Positions 49,961-63,200 of a DNA stretch of 64,000 nt are shown here, in pieces; position 1 is the stretch's first letter, and the number at the start of each line of letters is the position of its first letter. The DNA comes from Epithemia pelagica (Eukaryota > Bacillariophyta > Bacillariophyceae > Surirellales > Surirellaceae). The position numbers were made by a program, and so were the translations under genes. The stretch covers positions 4,278,001-4,342,000 of the forward strand of contig OX337228.1 in assembly GCA_946965045.2 (NCBI GenBank), given 5' to 3'. The notes under the pieces were generated by a model. That model did no database searches. It was not told the DNA's origin and saw nothing but the letters and a program-made list of their open reading frames with translations.

Positions 49961-50533
49961 ATGCGTAAAGAACTTCACAGATGCCTTCATGGCTTGGGGA
50001 TTGTCCATGAACAGTGCAGGTTTCGAACTTTTCCATTTTCATTACAAAGAGCCGAGACAATTTACATGGCCATTTCTAGTTTCACATTTACACGCCCAAT
50101 AGCACTCCTATTATTTTTCCTTTTTCTGCCGTTGGGGGTTGGGGGAGCATGGAGCATGGGGAGCAGAAAGCTTAGCTACTTTTTCGTCATCGTCATGTGT
50201 GTCGTTTGTCGTTGTGTGTTGTGTCTGGTCCTGTGTCGGTCTGCGAGTGTGCACATACGCCTTTGAGTTCCACTATGAGAATTATTGTAGCATGGGGGAA
50301 TTAACAGTCCAGATGCTGGGGTATTGTACTTTTGGCGCGGGAAAAGTCTGCGACGCCTTCTCTCAAACGACTCATGAGTGGAGCTCATATTTTCTCAATT
50401 CAAACGATCAAATCCCACAACATGAATGTGTTTCTCTTCATTGAAGCAATGAGGCACTCAACTGAAAAGCAATCATTCCATCATCTCTTGACCATATTTA
50501 CATGAAGTGCAGGAAATCTGTGCGAGGAGAAAG
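49961..50533. other. intergenic region
   Basis: This 573-bp gap lies between topoisomerase II and the HMG-box gene on the same strand. It contains a G-rich stretch (about 50133-50165) with GGAGCATGG-type words like those in the Harbinger-like MITE, and a GTGTGT-rich segment near 50200-50260. No gene is seen. Confidence 0.5.
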
Positions 50534-51927
50534 ATGGCGACGCCGCGATCTCGAAGACAAGTAAGTCAACGACAAAGACTGTCGTCCGTGATTATCTATG
50601 GACTTCACGAAGCCCCCTTTAATGATGCTCTGAAATATCTCTTTATCTCATGTTTTGGCAGTTTCTTGCGCCCCAGGAAAATATAGTTTCAAGGGACGCC
50701 TGTGCTGATGATGACAAAAAGCCTCATGTCCAGCCTAAAGCGCCCAGGTCAGCATTTATGTGTTTCACCGATGAGAAACGGAAGGAAATCATGGAGCAAA
50801 ACCCAAATCAGATGCCAAAGTCGAGTGAAGTCCTGAACATTGTTGCGAAGCAATGGCGTAAACTTTCCCCACGAGAGCGTGCTTACTGGGACGAAGCAGC
50901 TCGCAACGACAAAGTTCGGTGAGTTATGTAGCCATGGCCATATCGATAGCTTTTCCAACGCCTAACAACTTCAATGTCCTACCACAAGCTTTGTGCGTGA
51001 GAAGGCTGAGTACAGGGGAGTTTTTGTGGTTCCCAAAAAACGGGCGAAGAAGCACCCAGATGCACCGAAACGTCCAATGTCAGCATTTCTGAAATTTTCA
51101 CAGACGCGTCGCAACATGGTTAAGACAGCAAACCCAAACATAGAGTAAGTCAACAGCAATGCATCAATTGAGGTCTAATGGATACAGAAGTATCTCACAG
51201 TTTCTCATGAGTCTAGAAATACCGACGTCTCGCGTCTTCTGGGTGGTAAGTGTCCGTGGAAACCCTCTCGTTTTGTTGTTCAACGGTATATCTGACATAA
51301 ATGAATTCGTTCACACCAGAGATGTGGAGGAACGCCAGTCCAGCAGAAAAACAACCATACATTGAACAGGAGCAGCGTGAGAGAGCCGAGTATAAAGTAA
51401 TGCGGAAAAAGTGGGACGAAGATCAAGCAAAGCAAAGTGCGACGAAAAGTACAGGTCATCGTGTGAGGAAAACTCTGGACCAGCCGAGTGAATCGAATGG
51501 AGAATCCTACTCTGTAAGCCATAGGCCTGATTCACGCCACTTTCAATCGTTTCGGATCCAGTCAGTTGAAGAGGCAGTACAGAAAGTGGACGAACGGATG
51601 AACTATCAAGGTGGGTACTTTAGGTCATCTCAGAAACCAAGCACAACGGAACCTTCGACACGGAGACCTGGTCGTGATGTAGACCCCACAGAGCGTCACT
51701 TCGAACCACTGTCTTGTACGTACAGTGAAGGAGAACAAGAGCACTATCTGGGATCCTACTACTCTCATTCTCCAGCCAATACCGCAACTCCGGATAAATA
51801 TGGCTATTACTATGGGTATGGTTCGCCATCGCAGGGTCCATACGATCCGCGAGTCTCAACCGGAATGAAACCATCAGGGTACCACGGAGAACAGAATTAC
51901 CAATATGGAAGGTTCCATTTCTCTTGA
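50534..51927 (+). CDS. double HMG-box protein (five exons, one of 29 nt)
   Basis: A 358-residue chromatin-type protein with two HMG boxes. Exons: 50534-50560, 50662-50918, 50989-51144, 51217-51245 and 51320-51927, all joined with GT-AG introns. Box 1 (about 30-100): PKAPRSAFMCFTDEKRKEI through KQWRKLSPRERAYWDEAARND. Box 2 (about 115-190): DAPKRPMSAFLKFSQTRRN, then across the 29-nt exon NTDVSRLLG, EMWRNASPAEKQPYIEQEQRERAEY. Both have the aromatic and basic residues expected of DNA-bending HMG boxes. The C-terminal 160 residues are Ser/Gln/Tyr-rich, ending in many Tyr and Gly (YGYYYGYGSPSQGPYD). The first exon encodes only nine residues. The alternative of acceptor use 15 bp further into exon 2 would delete five residues. 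It is convergent with Brr2, with 81 bp between the stops. Confidence 0.88.
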
Positions 51928-52008
51928 ATATGCATGAACGGTAAAGTATCGCACGCCATATATTCATTGGCATGAAAAACAGGATGAAATCCGTATTTAG
52001 AAAGAGGG

Positions 52009-55000
52009 CTATGAACGGACGCTGTCACCGTCATTTGAGTCCGAATCAGCGTTCACACTTAGTGGAACAGTATATTCTTGATCAGATCCCAAATAACTGT
52101 CACTCATGCAGAAAAGAGATAAATTGTAGTCTCCAGGTTCATCTGGAGCAAGAAACTCCAGTCGCACTTTTGTAGTACGGACACAATTAGTTCGTTTGAG
52201 AGCAAGTAAAGAGTTGTTCGACGCGTTCCCGATCACTATCCACCAAAATTCTCTCTTTTCTCCTGGAAAAAGAGGGGCCATCACTTTTCCTATAGAATCG
52301 TCGTCCTCTTCGTCTGTGTCGTCATCTAGCTCTCGTTCAAGTGTGACGACGAGTTCAACAGCATCTCCACTGACAATATCTTCGTGGTCAGACACGACGA
52401 ATGAAACATCGATACTTGGGTAGTTGTTGCAAAATACGGCTACATCCGCCATCTTGTCATCTGGGAGTCGCAAGAGTTCGTTACGAACATCGTCGTCTAG
52501 TGCGAGAATATCAAAAACAGATTCAATTGGTTCGTCTCCTGTGTATTCACTGCATCTCTTTACTATGGCGTCATCGAAATGCGGAATCTGTTTGAGAACA
52601 GGGTCTTTGCTCCACAATCCTTGTACAAGCATTTGACTGAGCTCCATGGCTGCAAGGGCTGGTTTCAGCCAACCATTGCTACCAAGAATGTCAACAATAG
52701 CCTGAATAAGTGTGACCCCGTCATTTACCGCACTTTCCAAATCTCGCCGCAGATCGGAAGGCACATCTTTTCGACTGAAGTGGCACTGCAACAATACTAG
52801 TGCTTTCGTATTTGAATCAAAAGTTGTTCCTTCGGGAGCCTGGTGTGGAAGATTCCTCGCTAGCTGCTTTAGCGTCTTTTCCTCACCATATCTCATTGGG
52901 AGAGCAGAGAACTCCCAAGACGCACACAAAATCTCAAGAACACCTCGAATCTTCGTTTTGGCCGTCACCGATGATGCAACAAGTTCAATGGTTCTGTACT
53001 GAACGTAGTAATACGACGCAATCATGCCTAGATTCAGGGGTGAAATGTCTCCTTCATCCGTAACCTTACAACATTTGCTTTCGTCCAGATCTGAAACAAC
53101 TGTTTCCACCATTTCGCTTAAATGTTCACTCAAATCGGAGTTCGATGTACCTCGGAGACCATAGTAGGTCGGATTCTTTCCAAGACGTCGGTATAGAAAT
53201 GTCCACGTCATATAATCAATTGCTTCTTGCATCGAAGTGACACTTTTTGCAACAATTTCTGCATTTAGTGGATCATGAAGATACGAGTCTAGATGGCTTT
53301 CCACAGGAAGTGGATCGTATAGCAACTTCTTGAGTCTGTCTTTCTTTGGCGTGTGACAAAGAATCACGCATGTCGCGTTTTCGGACGGAATATTCATGCC
53401 CAGCATTCGGATCAGGTCACTAATTGGATAGTCGACGTGTCTCTTCTCTCTACCGTCGTAGGTCTCGGTGCCCATTACAATGGTTAGATGGACGCGGCAA
53501 GAGATTGCCCAGCAAAGCTCACCGGGGCAAACAAGTACACGAAGAGTGCCTCCACTGAAGAGTTTCAAAACAGTTTCCCAATCAGAATCAAACATTCCAC
53601 GATAGATGAAGCCAATTCCACAGGACAGAACATGTCGCAGGGCTGGTTCCCGCAAACTTTCTGACAACAGAGCCACATCGTCTGCTGTCGAACTCCTTCC
53701 CAGAAAGTCACCACTGCCTTGGTTCACACGACTTGTCATCAAATCAATTGCCGTGAGCTGAGCTTGACGTTTGCTTGGGACAAAAATAATTGCCGACTTT
53801 TCATCACTGAGGTGACGATCCACAGCATTGAACACAGGCTTAGCCATAGAAAGGAGGCGACCAGCAAAGCTGCTTTGTTCAAACGACTGAAAGTATATTT
53901 CAAGTGGACTAGGACGAGCCTTCGGAGAGAAATTGAAAAGGTTTTTGTGGTTGACACCCATCCAATCACCAACATCCCTTGCATTGGCGATGGAATAGCC
54001 CAAACCCACAATTCTGATTGGATCAGAGTGGGAATCAGCTGTTCGCAATTCGCTACTCATTAACCGGGTTCTTGATATAACAACCTCCATCGTCGGGCCA
54101 ACAGCGCCTCCAAGAAAGTGCACCTCGTCGAAAATCATCAGGGAAACCTTTTGGACAGCTTTTCGTTGCCTCCACCGCCGGCTCAAAGCGTCCCAGTCTT
54201 TGACAGTTGCTATTACTACGTGTGCCGAGCCAAGAACTTTGAGATCTGAAGCTGTTTCGCCCGTTAACTTCTGAACAGCGTCCAAGGCTAGCATTTTGGA
54301 GAACATCGCTTGCCACTCGTTGAATGTCGCATTTGCGATTTCTGCGGTAGGGGCAACGTAAACGCTAATGCCATCTGGTTTTGTCGAAAGCATTCGAAGA
54401 ATAGCAAAAACACCACATATGGATTTGCCAGAACCCGAAGGGGCCAGAACAAGGCAATTTCTGTCCGTCTTGAAAAGTTCATGAAAAGTTTGTGATTGTA
54501 CGGGAGTGAACTCTTTTACACTGAAGATTCTGGAAAGCGCAGGTTCACCCAATGCCTGTGGTAACAATGGCTGAAGGTCGAGTAGCTCTGTCGGTGGCGG
54601 AAATTTTGCAGGCAGAATCATAGTTTGAAACGAAATGGGCAGAACTACCATAGAGTGAAGCCAACGGTCTGACTTGATTCGGATGAAATATGCGGGATGC
54701 AATGGCTCCAGGATTGGGACTGTGAATGAGAGCAAATGTTCTTGATCAACCTCACGACTGCTTAATGAGAAGAGCTCGTGGTGAAGGATGTTCTCCCCGT
54801 TAACGTCTTCGACGAAGATATGAAAAAGCTGTTGATATCCGTGGATTTCAATGTCGAAATGGAAAGCTGGAGCGAGGTTTGCTTCCACTCTCAACAAAGA
54901 TCTGGTGATGGGCTGGTTTGGATAAGTTAGAACATGGTGGGCATAACAGCTCGAACCTCAGATCACAACTTACCTGGATTTGCGCGCTCACCTCGAGACG

Positions 55001-58000
55001 TGGATACTGTCCCACCAGCTTCTTCAAAACTCGGCCCAACTTCGGGACTCCAACCAACTCTCCAAGATCCGAGGCCGTCAAGTCTGCGTATCGATCCCAC
55101 TCAATATCGCTTTTGCGTTCCAGTTTACGTGTCACCACTTCTGGTACGTTGGGGAACTGCCGCAAAGGGGACTGGCTTTTCCAAACTCTGAAAGAAACCA
55201 TGTTTGACATGTCTAGGCAAAGCTTTGCCAGGGACGACCAACCACGTCGGAGAGAGATTTCGAACAATGCACGCATAATCCGCGCTGCAGACTGCCTGAT
55301 GAAGGCCATATCCGCAATCAGAGCAAAGCCTTCGAGTTTCAGCCGGGATATGTAAGACTGGAGAAGAATATTGACTTTGGCTGATGGTTCGGATGGATTC
55401 TCTTTAACGGGGATAGGCACTCTTCCCGCCAACTTCGAGAGCTCGAGCTTCTCCTCATCTCTCACCGTTATATTGGTGAATTCTCCACTCAATGAAAAAA
55501 GCCTCAAAAGGTCAATATCAGTCATTGTTGGTCGCATATGTCTGTTATACAGCGCCATAGATGACGAAGTAAGATAGAATTGGCTGGCCACCCGACCAAG
55601 CGGAGTCGACTGAAGCGCCCCACTCTTGCGGTCGTAGTGAACCAGATGACTCTTCTCTAAAATGACTGCAGCCGTATGAGCGAGGTCTAGTCTTCTCTTT
55701 TTTAACCGTGGATCTTCCTTGATGGTCGATTCCCCGATACCATACATGGAGGGGTTTCTCAACATTCTGACAAACAAAAAAGTGTACCCCAACCAGTCAA
55801 CTGCCTCTTGGACGCTTTGAATACTACCAAGTGCAACTTCTGCATTCATATGGTCAGGCAGAGATTGAATCAACTGGCTTTCGACTGGCAGTTGAAGGTT
55901 GGTAAGAGACAAATAGTACTGCAGTTCACTGTGTTGCGTAAGAATGATTCCTTCTCCTTCACTGTCGTACTGCGGTCGGCCCGCACGACCCAACATTTGT
56001 AAAACATCAAGAGGACTTAACTCAGCCCACTTCCCTTTTGAGGGATTGTAGATCTGAGTACCCTTGATCACAACCGCGTGTGCGGGCAAGTTGACTCCCC
56101 AAGCAAGTGTGGCAGTTGTACAAAGAACCGACACGTGACGATCCGCGAATAAATCTTCCACCAGAGCACGGTCCTCCCTGGCCATTCCAGCATGATGAAT
56201 GGCAAAGCCGTAGGGCAAAACATCTTTCAAGATTGCATTCTTTGCTGAAGCTGCTTCTTCTCGAAGAATCTCTTGAGATGCACTTCCATCGCGGACAAAC
56301 TTTGTCAACTCATTCCGTTCCATTGCAAGACTTTGAAGAGCTTTTGCAGTCTTACCAGTTTCGATCCGACTGTGAACAAAGATCAGAATTTGATTGTTTT
56401 TGCGACGCTGGTCCATCGCTTTCTCATAACAAATCTCATTCTGAAGATGCATTCGCTTGAAAGCATTTTTCTCGGTGATTCCAAGGTACTGCATCTGAAG
56501 AGGAACAGGGCGGAACGAATGGTCGAAAAAGAAAAGACCCTTGTCGGGATTGACACGAAGAAAAGCTGCAACATCCGCGTAGTTAGGAAGGGTAGCGGAA
56601 AGTCCTACCAATCGAATTGGCTCTCCACTCATCTCGATTTGACGAATTGTGCGAGCCACAATACTCTCAAGCACAGGACCACGCTCATCATGAAGCAAAT
56701 GAATTTCGTCAATAATCACCAGTTTGATAAGTTGCTTAAAAGATCGCCCCTCGCCCTGTCGTGTGACGACATCAAACTTTTCCGGCGTCGTAACAAGAAC
56801 TTGTGTTTCCGCAATCTGCTGTCGAGAAAGACTCGAGTCCCCGGACAATTCCTTGACGGACACACCGTACGTTTTAAATCGTTGAGAAAAATTTTGGACC
56901 TGCTCTTGAACAAGAGCCTTCATGGGAGCTACGTATACAATTTTGAACCCGTCCAAATCAAAACTTGGCTCTTCGTCTTCTGTTGTGTTTCGTCGAAATT
57001 GTCCAAGTATGTTTAGCATTGTAAGCCATGCTACATTCGTCTTCCCTGCTCCAGTTGGCGCACAAAGAAGCATGTTCTCGGATGATCGCAACGCAACGTC
57101 GCACACTTTGGATTGAACGCGATTGAGAGTGTCCATACCCTTGAAGGAAACATGAGTCCAAGAAGGCAACGATCGAATTTCAACAAGCTTCTCATCCTTT
57201 GGAATAATGCTTCTGACAGCAGGTACGTGAACTTCCTCGTAGCCAGGCCTCATGGCGCTCCACGATTTGTCCGGTAAAGTACATTTTTTGTTGCTCATGG
57301 TGTGGGCACCGTCTTTGAACGCCAAAACTTCCAAATCGAGCTCGTTGGGACCTGAGGCTAAGCCATCTGGTTCGTCATCGTCTATATCCATTCTTGACCC
57401 AACAGCTTCAGCTCCCGTCGTTTTGTCGGAGCTACCGACTACTTCGGCGGTAGCATCACCCTTCAAATCATCAACCAAACCCTTCATCTGATTTCGAGTC
57501 CAATTTTGTGCCTTGTCTCTGGAATTCAACTCTTGCCAGACCACTGTCCCTTCACCGGTAGGCTCCTTTTCCAATATGGCAGACAAGGTTTGTCGTTCCT
57601 CCTGAGACTGTGCTTGTTTCAGTGTCACACAAGCCCACACACGAACTCGATTATTGAGTATGAGTTTGATGGTAGCAGCTAGGTCAAGGCCCAGTAATAT
57701 AATGAGCTTGTTTTCGCATTCTCGCAAATCTGCTCCATTCTGAATGTCCAATATCTCAAGGACTTGCTGCGCCATCCGGGCTGATTCATCCGCGTCCGTA
57801 AAATGGTTTGACAGTTGTCGCTGAAGGAAATGAGCATCAATCTCGTGTACTGACAGAACCCGATTATCCGATCGTAATTTTTTCTTTCTGGTCGTACTTC
57901 CCTGGATCAATTTCTCTTGGTCGACTTCACCATCCACCATAGGATCTTGCGTTGTGGCATCATTCGCTTCTTCTTCGTCTTCAGAGGATGACGACGGATC

Positions 58001-58777
58001 TACCACAACATCCGCATCGACGTCACTGTCTCCATTGTTGTTCTCCCCATCTTGTTCATCTTCTGATTCATCGAACATTACAGCAACGCCCATATTGTCA
58101 TCTAAGTCGTTGGCACTGCTACCAGCAGCCGCCGTTTGTGTAAGCTCGTCCTCGTCACGACGCCCAAAATCGGGCATATCCTTGGCCAGGCGTACCATGC
58201 TCGTAAAGATACTTTCGGACAGTCCCCCAACTTCCTTTGGTCCCTTCCTTGTTAATAGTTTTGATGCCTGTGTGTGTTTCTCTGGATCTCGCAAGCCTTG
58301 ATCATTGAGAATGGTGAGAATTTCTTCTGCGGCATCGCGCAGCATTTGAGGATCTTGACTTCCAAGCAACGCCCGTCCTCCAATCATGGTGAGCAATCCT
58401 TCATAGGCAGATCTAGCTTGTTCGGTTGACGGATGATACCCCGTCAAATCACCCACATCCAAAATTGTTTGAGCTCCTCCTCCCGCCATGGTTTTGGATT
58501 TCTTGGAAGAGCGATCTCCCATGGTTTCGTGTCCCGACGACGCACCACTTCGTTTGACTTTCTTCTTCTTGGGCGGGTCAGCACCAGTCTCTAACTTTTG
58601 CTGACGATGATCCATGAGTCGATCTCCCATGCGAGGTAAATCACCCTTGAAGGCACGCAGGGATTCGACTTCCCCCGTGGCCTCGCCGCGACGAAGATTT
58701 CGCCGATCGGCCTGTTCAACCTTGTTGCTCATTTCATGGTAGGCATACCGTCGCTGCAAATCGTCTCGTTCTGCCAT
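52009..58777 (-). CDS. BRR2: U5 snRNP helicase Brr2 (SNRNP200)
   Basis: The spliceosomal Ski2-like helicase that unwinds U4/U6. Exon 1 (58777-54974) and exon 2 (54912-52009) join in phase 0 across a 61-bp intron (GTAAGT donor, AAACCAG acceptor), giving LEVSAQIQ|PITRSLLRVE and 2235 residues. The N-terminal region is charged, with the conserved RRYAYHEMSNKV and DLTGYHPST segments. The active helicase cassette has APTGAGKTN, DEIHLLHDERG, LVGLSATLPNYADVA and QMLGRAGRPQYD, then a Sec63 unit. The second cassette has APSGSGKS and DEVHFLGG, then a second Sec63 unit (QMLVQGLWSKDP, IPHFDD). As in other Brr2 proteins the second cassette is more diverged: motifs such as QMLGRAGRP are absent. Length is as expected for the family (about 2100-2200). 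The start is an ATG at 58777. A LINE-like remnant ends about 127 bp upstream. Confidence 0.95.
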
Positions 58778-58903
58778 GGCCTTCTCCTCTACACAAGAGT
58801 TTTCACCCTCTGAAACTGTTCCAACAGAATACTAAACGGACGAACGATACAAGGATCCAATAGATCACAATAGACGTCTTCCTTCCATGGATGGGGTTGC
58901 TCG

Positions 58904-59708
58904 AAAAAAAAAAAAGGTACAGTCTATTTTAACGCTGCCGCGCGTACCCGCTAGGGTGACGCGCCCGGCTCCACACAAAATGAAGAGCGAGGACTAAAGA
59001 GACAGGACATGTAGTGGGAACGGGACAAGGTGTGAAAATCAGTGATCAAGGTGGAATGGCATCCCTGAGAATAACAGGGCGCCATGTGTTGATCCAGGAA
59101 CGCAGGGAAACAGCAGTGGTTTCCGCTGCAAAGTGTGTCTCAGGGGATGAGTAGAAAATATCTCGTTCGGATGGCGGGAGGCAGGTACGGAGGTCATATA
59201 AAGCCAAGACTTCGCGTTGGGCTTGGGCGTAAGAGGTGGCTTCAATTGTTTGAGGGGAATCGTCATGAAGGTTGTGATTTCGAGTAAGCCACAATGCATG
59301 AATGTGGTTCCACATAAGTTTGATTGTACCAGTGACGAAGTGAGTACCAGAGACCAACCGAGACTGATAGTCGGTTGTAGACAGGTAAAGGTCTTGTAGA
59401 GTGCGCCATTGGGTAGTGAAACGGCCGAAAAAGATATGGGCGAAGCCAATACATTGCTGTTGTGTGATTAAAGATTGGTATGTTACAATTCTTTCTGAAT
59501 CGTAGGGACATTGATGCTCGGTAGAGCAGACAATCAGGTAGGTCACCAACCGATACAAGCTTCTCAGGGTCAGAGAAGCAAGCAAGTCGAAGTCTATCAG
59601 AAGGATAGTCGGGACACAAAAGAGGATGTGATAAATGGTGATATTGTTAGATTGTGTGTTGATTACTACGATAGGTCTACGTGAAATGTTCGGTCCTGCC
59701 AAGGGTCA
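58904..59708 (-). mobile_element. 3' remnant of a second LINE-like element
   Basis: On the minus strand an open stretch (59702-59046) encodes a protein clearly related to the C-terminus of the element at 38.5-42.2 kb. They share FFGRF, TGTIKLMWNHIHALW versus CGSIKIIWQHVHNLW, the AQREV/ARREI helix, DLRTCLPPSERDIFY versus LLRSSVPSADRTFFY, and WINTWRPVIL versus WLNTWRPVIL. Resemblance is partial (by eye under half identical), so it is a related family rather than a recent copy. Upstream sequence needs at least one frame change, and the RT is missing. After the stop a GC-rich tail (GGGCGCGTC...CGGCAGCGTTA) matches the tail of the first element. It ends at a 12-base homopolymer (A on plus, 58904-58915) near the Brr2 start. 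Confidence 0.75.
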
Positions 59709-60263
59709 TGTATCATAGGTACTTGGCGGCAACAGGTTTGGAATAGTTGGAGTTGATTCATGTGATGTATATGACATGTATATGTGGGCGGATAACATAT
59801 ACAGGGTCAACAGCTCTTGCTTTGGGTTGGCATAGTTGTTTTAATGGCGCGCAGCTTGTTGACAATTTGGAGATTGTGGGAATGGAAATATGGTCTCGCG
59901 TGATCGTGTGTCGTGCTTGGGATACTTAGACCGTTGGATCGGATAGATGCCGATAGCGCTCGGATGTCGCTTGGGCGCGCTCGATGATTTCGGGCGCGTA
60001 CGCTTAGGGCGTTAGTATAGTGTCCGAGCAACGGCCAAATTTACGTCCGTTGTAATACCGCACGACCCAGTTTAGTCTTGAGAGTGAGTTCGTCAATCTA
60101 TTCTCACTTTTCATGATTTGCGAAGAAATATAGGTCGATATAGCGCGAAGCTAGGAAACATAGCTCGAAGCTAGAGGGCATGATGCGATAGCACGAGGCT
60201 ATGTGACATGGGGAATCGATGAGATGTAGAATCTAACCACCATAGACGGTGAGAATTCTAACA
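59709..60263 (-). repeat. long terminal repeat (3' LTR) of the copia element, inner limit tentative
   Basis: On the minus strand the pol gene is followed by a purine-rich tract (TGTGGGGAG) and then TGTTAGAATTCTC, the expected polypurine tract and 5'-TG start of a 3' LTR, whose first base is at 60263. The outer end is placed at 59709, where the minus strand reads CTATGATACA, because the LINE-like remnant begins just beyond. The other LTR is outside the window, so this limit and the target-site duplication cannot be checked. No coding frame in it is supported. Confidence 0.6.
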
Positions 60264-63200
60264 CTCCCCACAACTCGTCGTTTCAGCCTTGTCATCATTG
60301 GATTTGTTGAGGTCTTGAACTTCTCCTTTCCAAAACAACAATGGCTTGAGCATGGGCCAGATAGATACGAAATCCCAATGTTTGCTAAGGATATCGGCGG
60401 GGTTGGTCTTTCCATCTTTCCAGTAGAATGCAACATACTTTGCTGCGATGGCTTCACGAACTCGGTGGTATGACAGAAGATGGTGTCTCTTGGATAGTAT
60501 GGAATGAGGAACGGTTGCATTGAGCACAACAGATCTGTTATCTCCGTACATGTAACTTCGCTCTCGGATAGGTACTCCAAGGTAGCGGAGAGAATGTCGT
60601 AATTCTGTAATCTGATCTATTGCTGTCCTTGCAGCCACGAACTCGGATCCATAGGTAGCAGTTTCCACTGTGCTCTGTCTCTTGCTGTACCAGTCAATAG
60701 GCGTTCCGTTCAACAAATGTAGAACAGCAGTGACGGATTTACCAGTGACTATGTCATGCATGAGATTGGCATCAACATAATGAGTTGTAGTAACATAGCG
60801 GCCAAGAGGTGTTGGGCAGTCTTCAGGAATACGTTCACTTGCATTCGAATAGACAGTGCGAGTCCAATCAAATTCTTGGGTAGGAAGACTTGAATAATCA
60901 GGCTCTCCAATCCTAAATCTGATTGCGCCTTCTGGGAGATGTGCAAGGTATCCATAGATACGCTTGGCTCTATCAAGATGTCCTTTCCTCGGAGCAGCAC
61001 GAAAGCGTGATAGCGTCATTGTAGCGGTGAAGACGTCGAAACGACCAATAGTGATCACCCATTGAAGTTGTCCAATCAGAGTTTGGAAATGGTTAGTACC
61101 TTCTTCATCAAGGAGCTCAGAATCGTCCAATTCAGGATGGTCTCCACCAATAAGAGGTGTTTTGGCTTTCTTGGGTTTCTCCTTGAAGATTCGTTCGAAA
61201 GTGTCCATCATCTTACCAATGTAGCGTCTTGGATCTGCTACTAATGTTCCATCAGAATCCTTGGTGTAACAACATCCCAAGTGGAAATCAATAGGTCCAT
61301 CTCCTTTGAGTTTGAAGTTGTATTTCTCCTTCAGGATCTTGCAGATATTCCCAGGATCAGTAGAAATAATGGCTAAGTCATCAACGTATACGGCAATGTA
61401 TTCGTAACAGTCTTCTCCAGGTGCCTTCCTCATCCAGATATCCGGATCTGCTTTGCTTGGTGAAAATCCCATGTCTGTCAAAACATCGAATAAGACATCA
61501 TGCCAGCGTGCGCCTGATGACTTCAATCCATAAAGTGCCTTGTATATAATCAGGATGTGACCTTCTAATTCCTTGAATTCAGGTCCTGCGACAATGAAAA
61601 TTTTCTCCCCTGTCAAGGCTTCCAGATATGCATTTCCAATATCTGCTCCCCATATTTCCAAGTCATTCAAAGTACCCAGGAATAAGGCAATGCGGAGGTT
61701 GCGAATGGAAACAACACCTGAATAGATTGTCTCAACAGGTTCTTTTGTGAGATGTCCATCTGCGACAAGTCTTGCTTTATGTCGTCCATCATGTTTTACG
61801 TCAAAGACAAGATGCACACGTATCTTATGATATCCTTCAGGTGCATTGGATACTTTCCCTTTAATGAAGATGGCTTTCCCAAAATCCTTGAATGTCTTGT
61901 AGGACTGGATCTGTGACAATTCTAATTCTGTTGCATCCTGCCACTTTGTGTTGCCATGTTGTTTATCAAGAGCAACAGCTTCCTCATAATTGCGTGGTAC
62001 TTGAAATCCAAACTTATACTTGACGGAATGGTGAACTTGTTTAATCCTTGACTGTTTGGCTGCTCGAATGAGACGTTTGCTTGTTTTGACATAACGTTTC
62101 AAATGCTTCCATCCAGGTTCGTTGAGTAAACCATGTTTCTTTCCATAAATTGCTACAGTGATCGGATCATCATTGGCGATGAGTGATAAAGGTTCATAGG
62201 TAGTCTCCCCAGTTTCCCAATCAACAAGCAAATTATATTTGCTCCCCTTGTAATCTGGATCAGTTGTGTTCAGTGGGCCTTGATGGGCAATGACATCCCT
62301 GAACCTGAAAAGATTATCTCCAGAGGTTTGGGCTTGGTTATCTCGTTCGATATACTCCATGAGTTGATTATAGGATATCATCTCATCAACATCAGAATTT
62401 GTCTTTCGGTAAATGTACTTGACACGTTCTTCCTGTTTCGTTGCTTCTTCATTAAGATCAATGACTCGTTTGATGACACGTGCACGGTGTCGCTCCCCAT
62501 TTTCTTCTGTGTCGCATAGGAATGTGCGTCCTATCATGTCGTCAAAATCGATCGTGGGCATTGGTTTGGATGGATCTTCACTATCACTGCGAATGAAGAC
62601 AGTGTCAGCTTGCTTATCATTGTCATCCTTCTCAGACGAATCCTCCCCTGAAGGTCGATCCACACGTAGGTTAGGTGTAGTGGAGTCAACACGGCGAACG
62701 GCAGAACGGTAGATTATCTGGTTATCCTGGGTGAGAATCTTCCAAGTAAAAGAATCACCAACGTTGTGAGCAAAACCAACCCAGTGGCCAAGTTTCTCAT
62801 CAGAAGAAGATGGATATGAACCAGAATTGGGTTCAGCGGGGTCGACACGGTAGTAAACCTCATCCCAGAAAGGGAAGAACAAGAGATGAGTAATGTCGGG
62901 TGGGCGTCCGGAGAGAGCCTCAAGAGGAGTGCGACCGGAATGGGTGGGTGATGACGTATGGTTCAATAAGTCGCAGACATACTCAAGGCAAAGAAGCCAT
63001 GTGTTGGCAGGGCAACCAGTGGCATTCATGAGAGCGTTGGTCATTCGTTTAACGGTCTGGTAACGGTTTTCAGCCTTATTCTGGTGTTGATGATAAGGTT
63101 CAGATCGATACTCCCCAATAAGCAAAGTGCGAAGAATGTCTTTGACCTTTTGAGAGATGAGAGATGAACCACCATCACTGATAAGGGTCTCCATGGCACC

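Noticed and set aside
59807-60031. A 74-residue minus-strand frame inside the putative LTR
   Set aside because: LTRs rarely encode proteins; there is no motif, and the frame is short.
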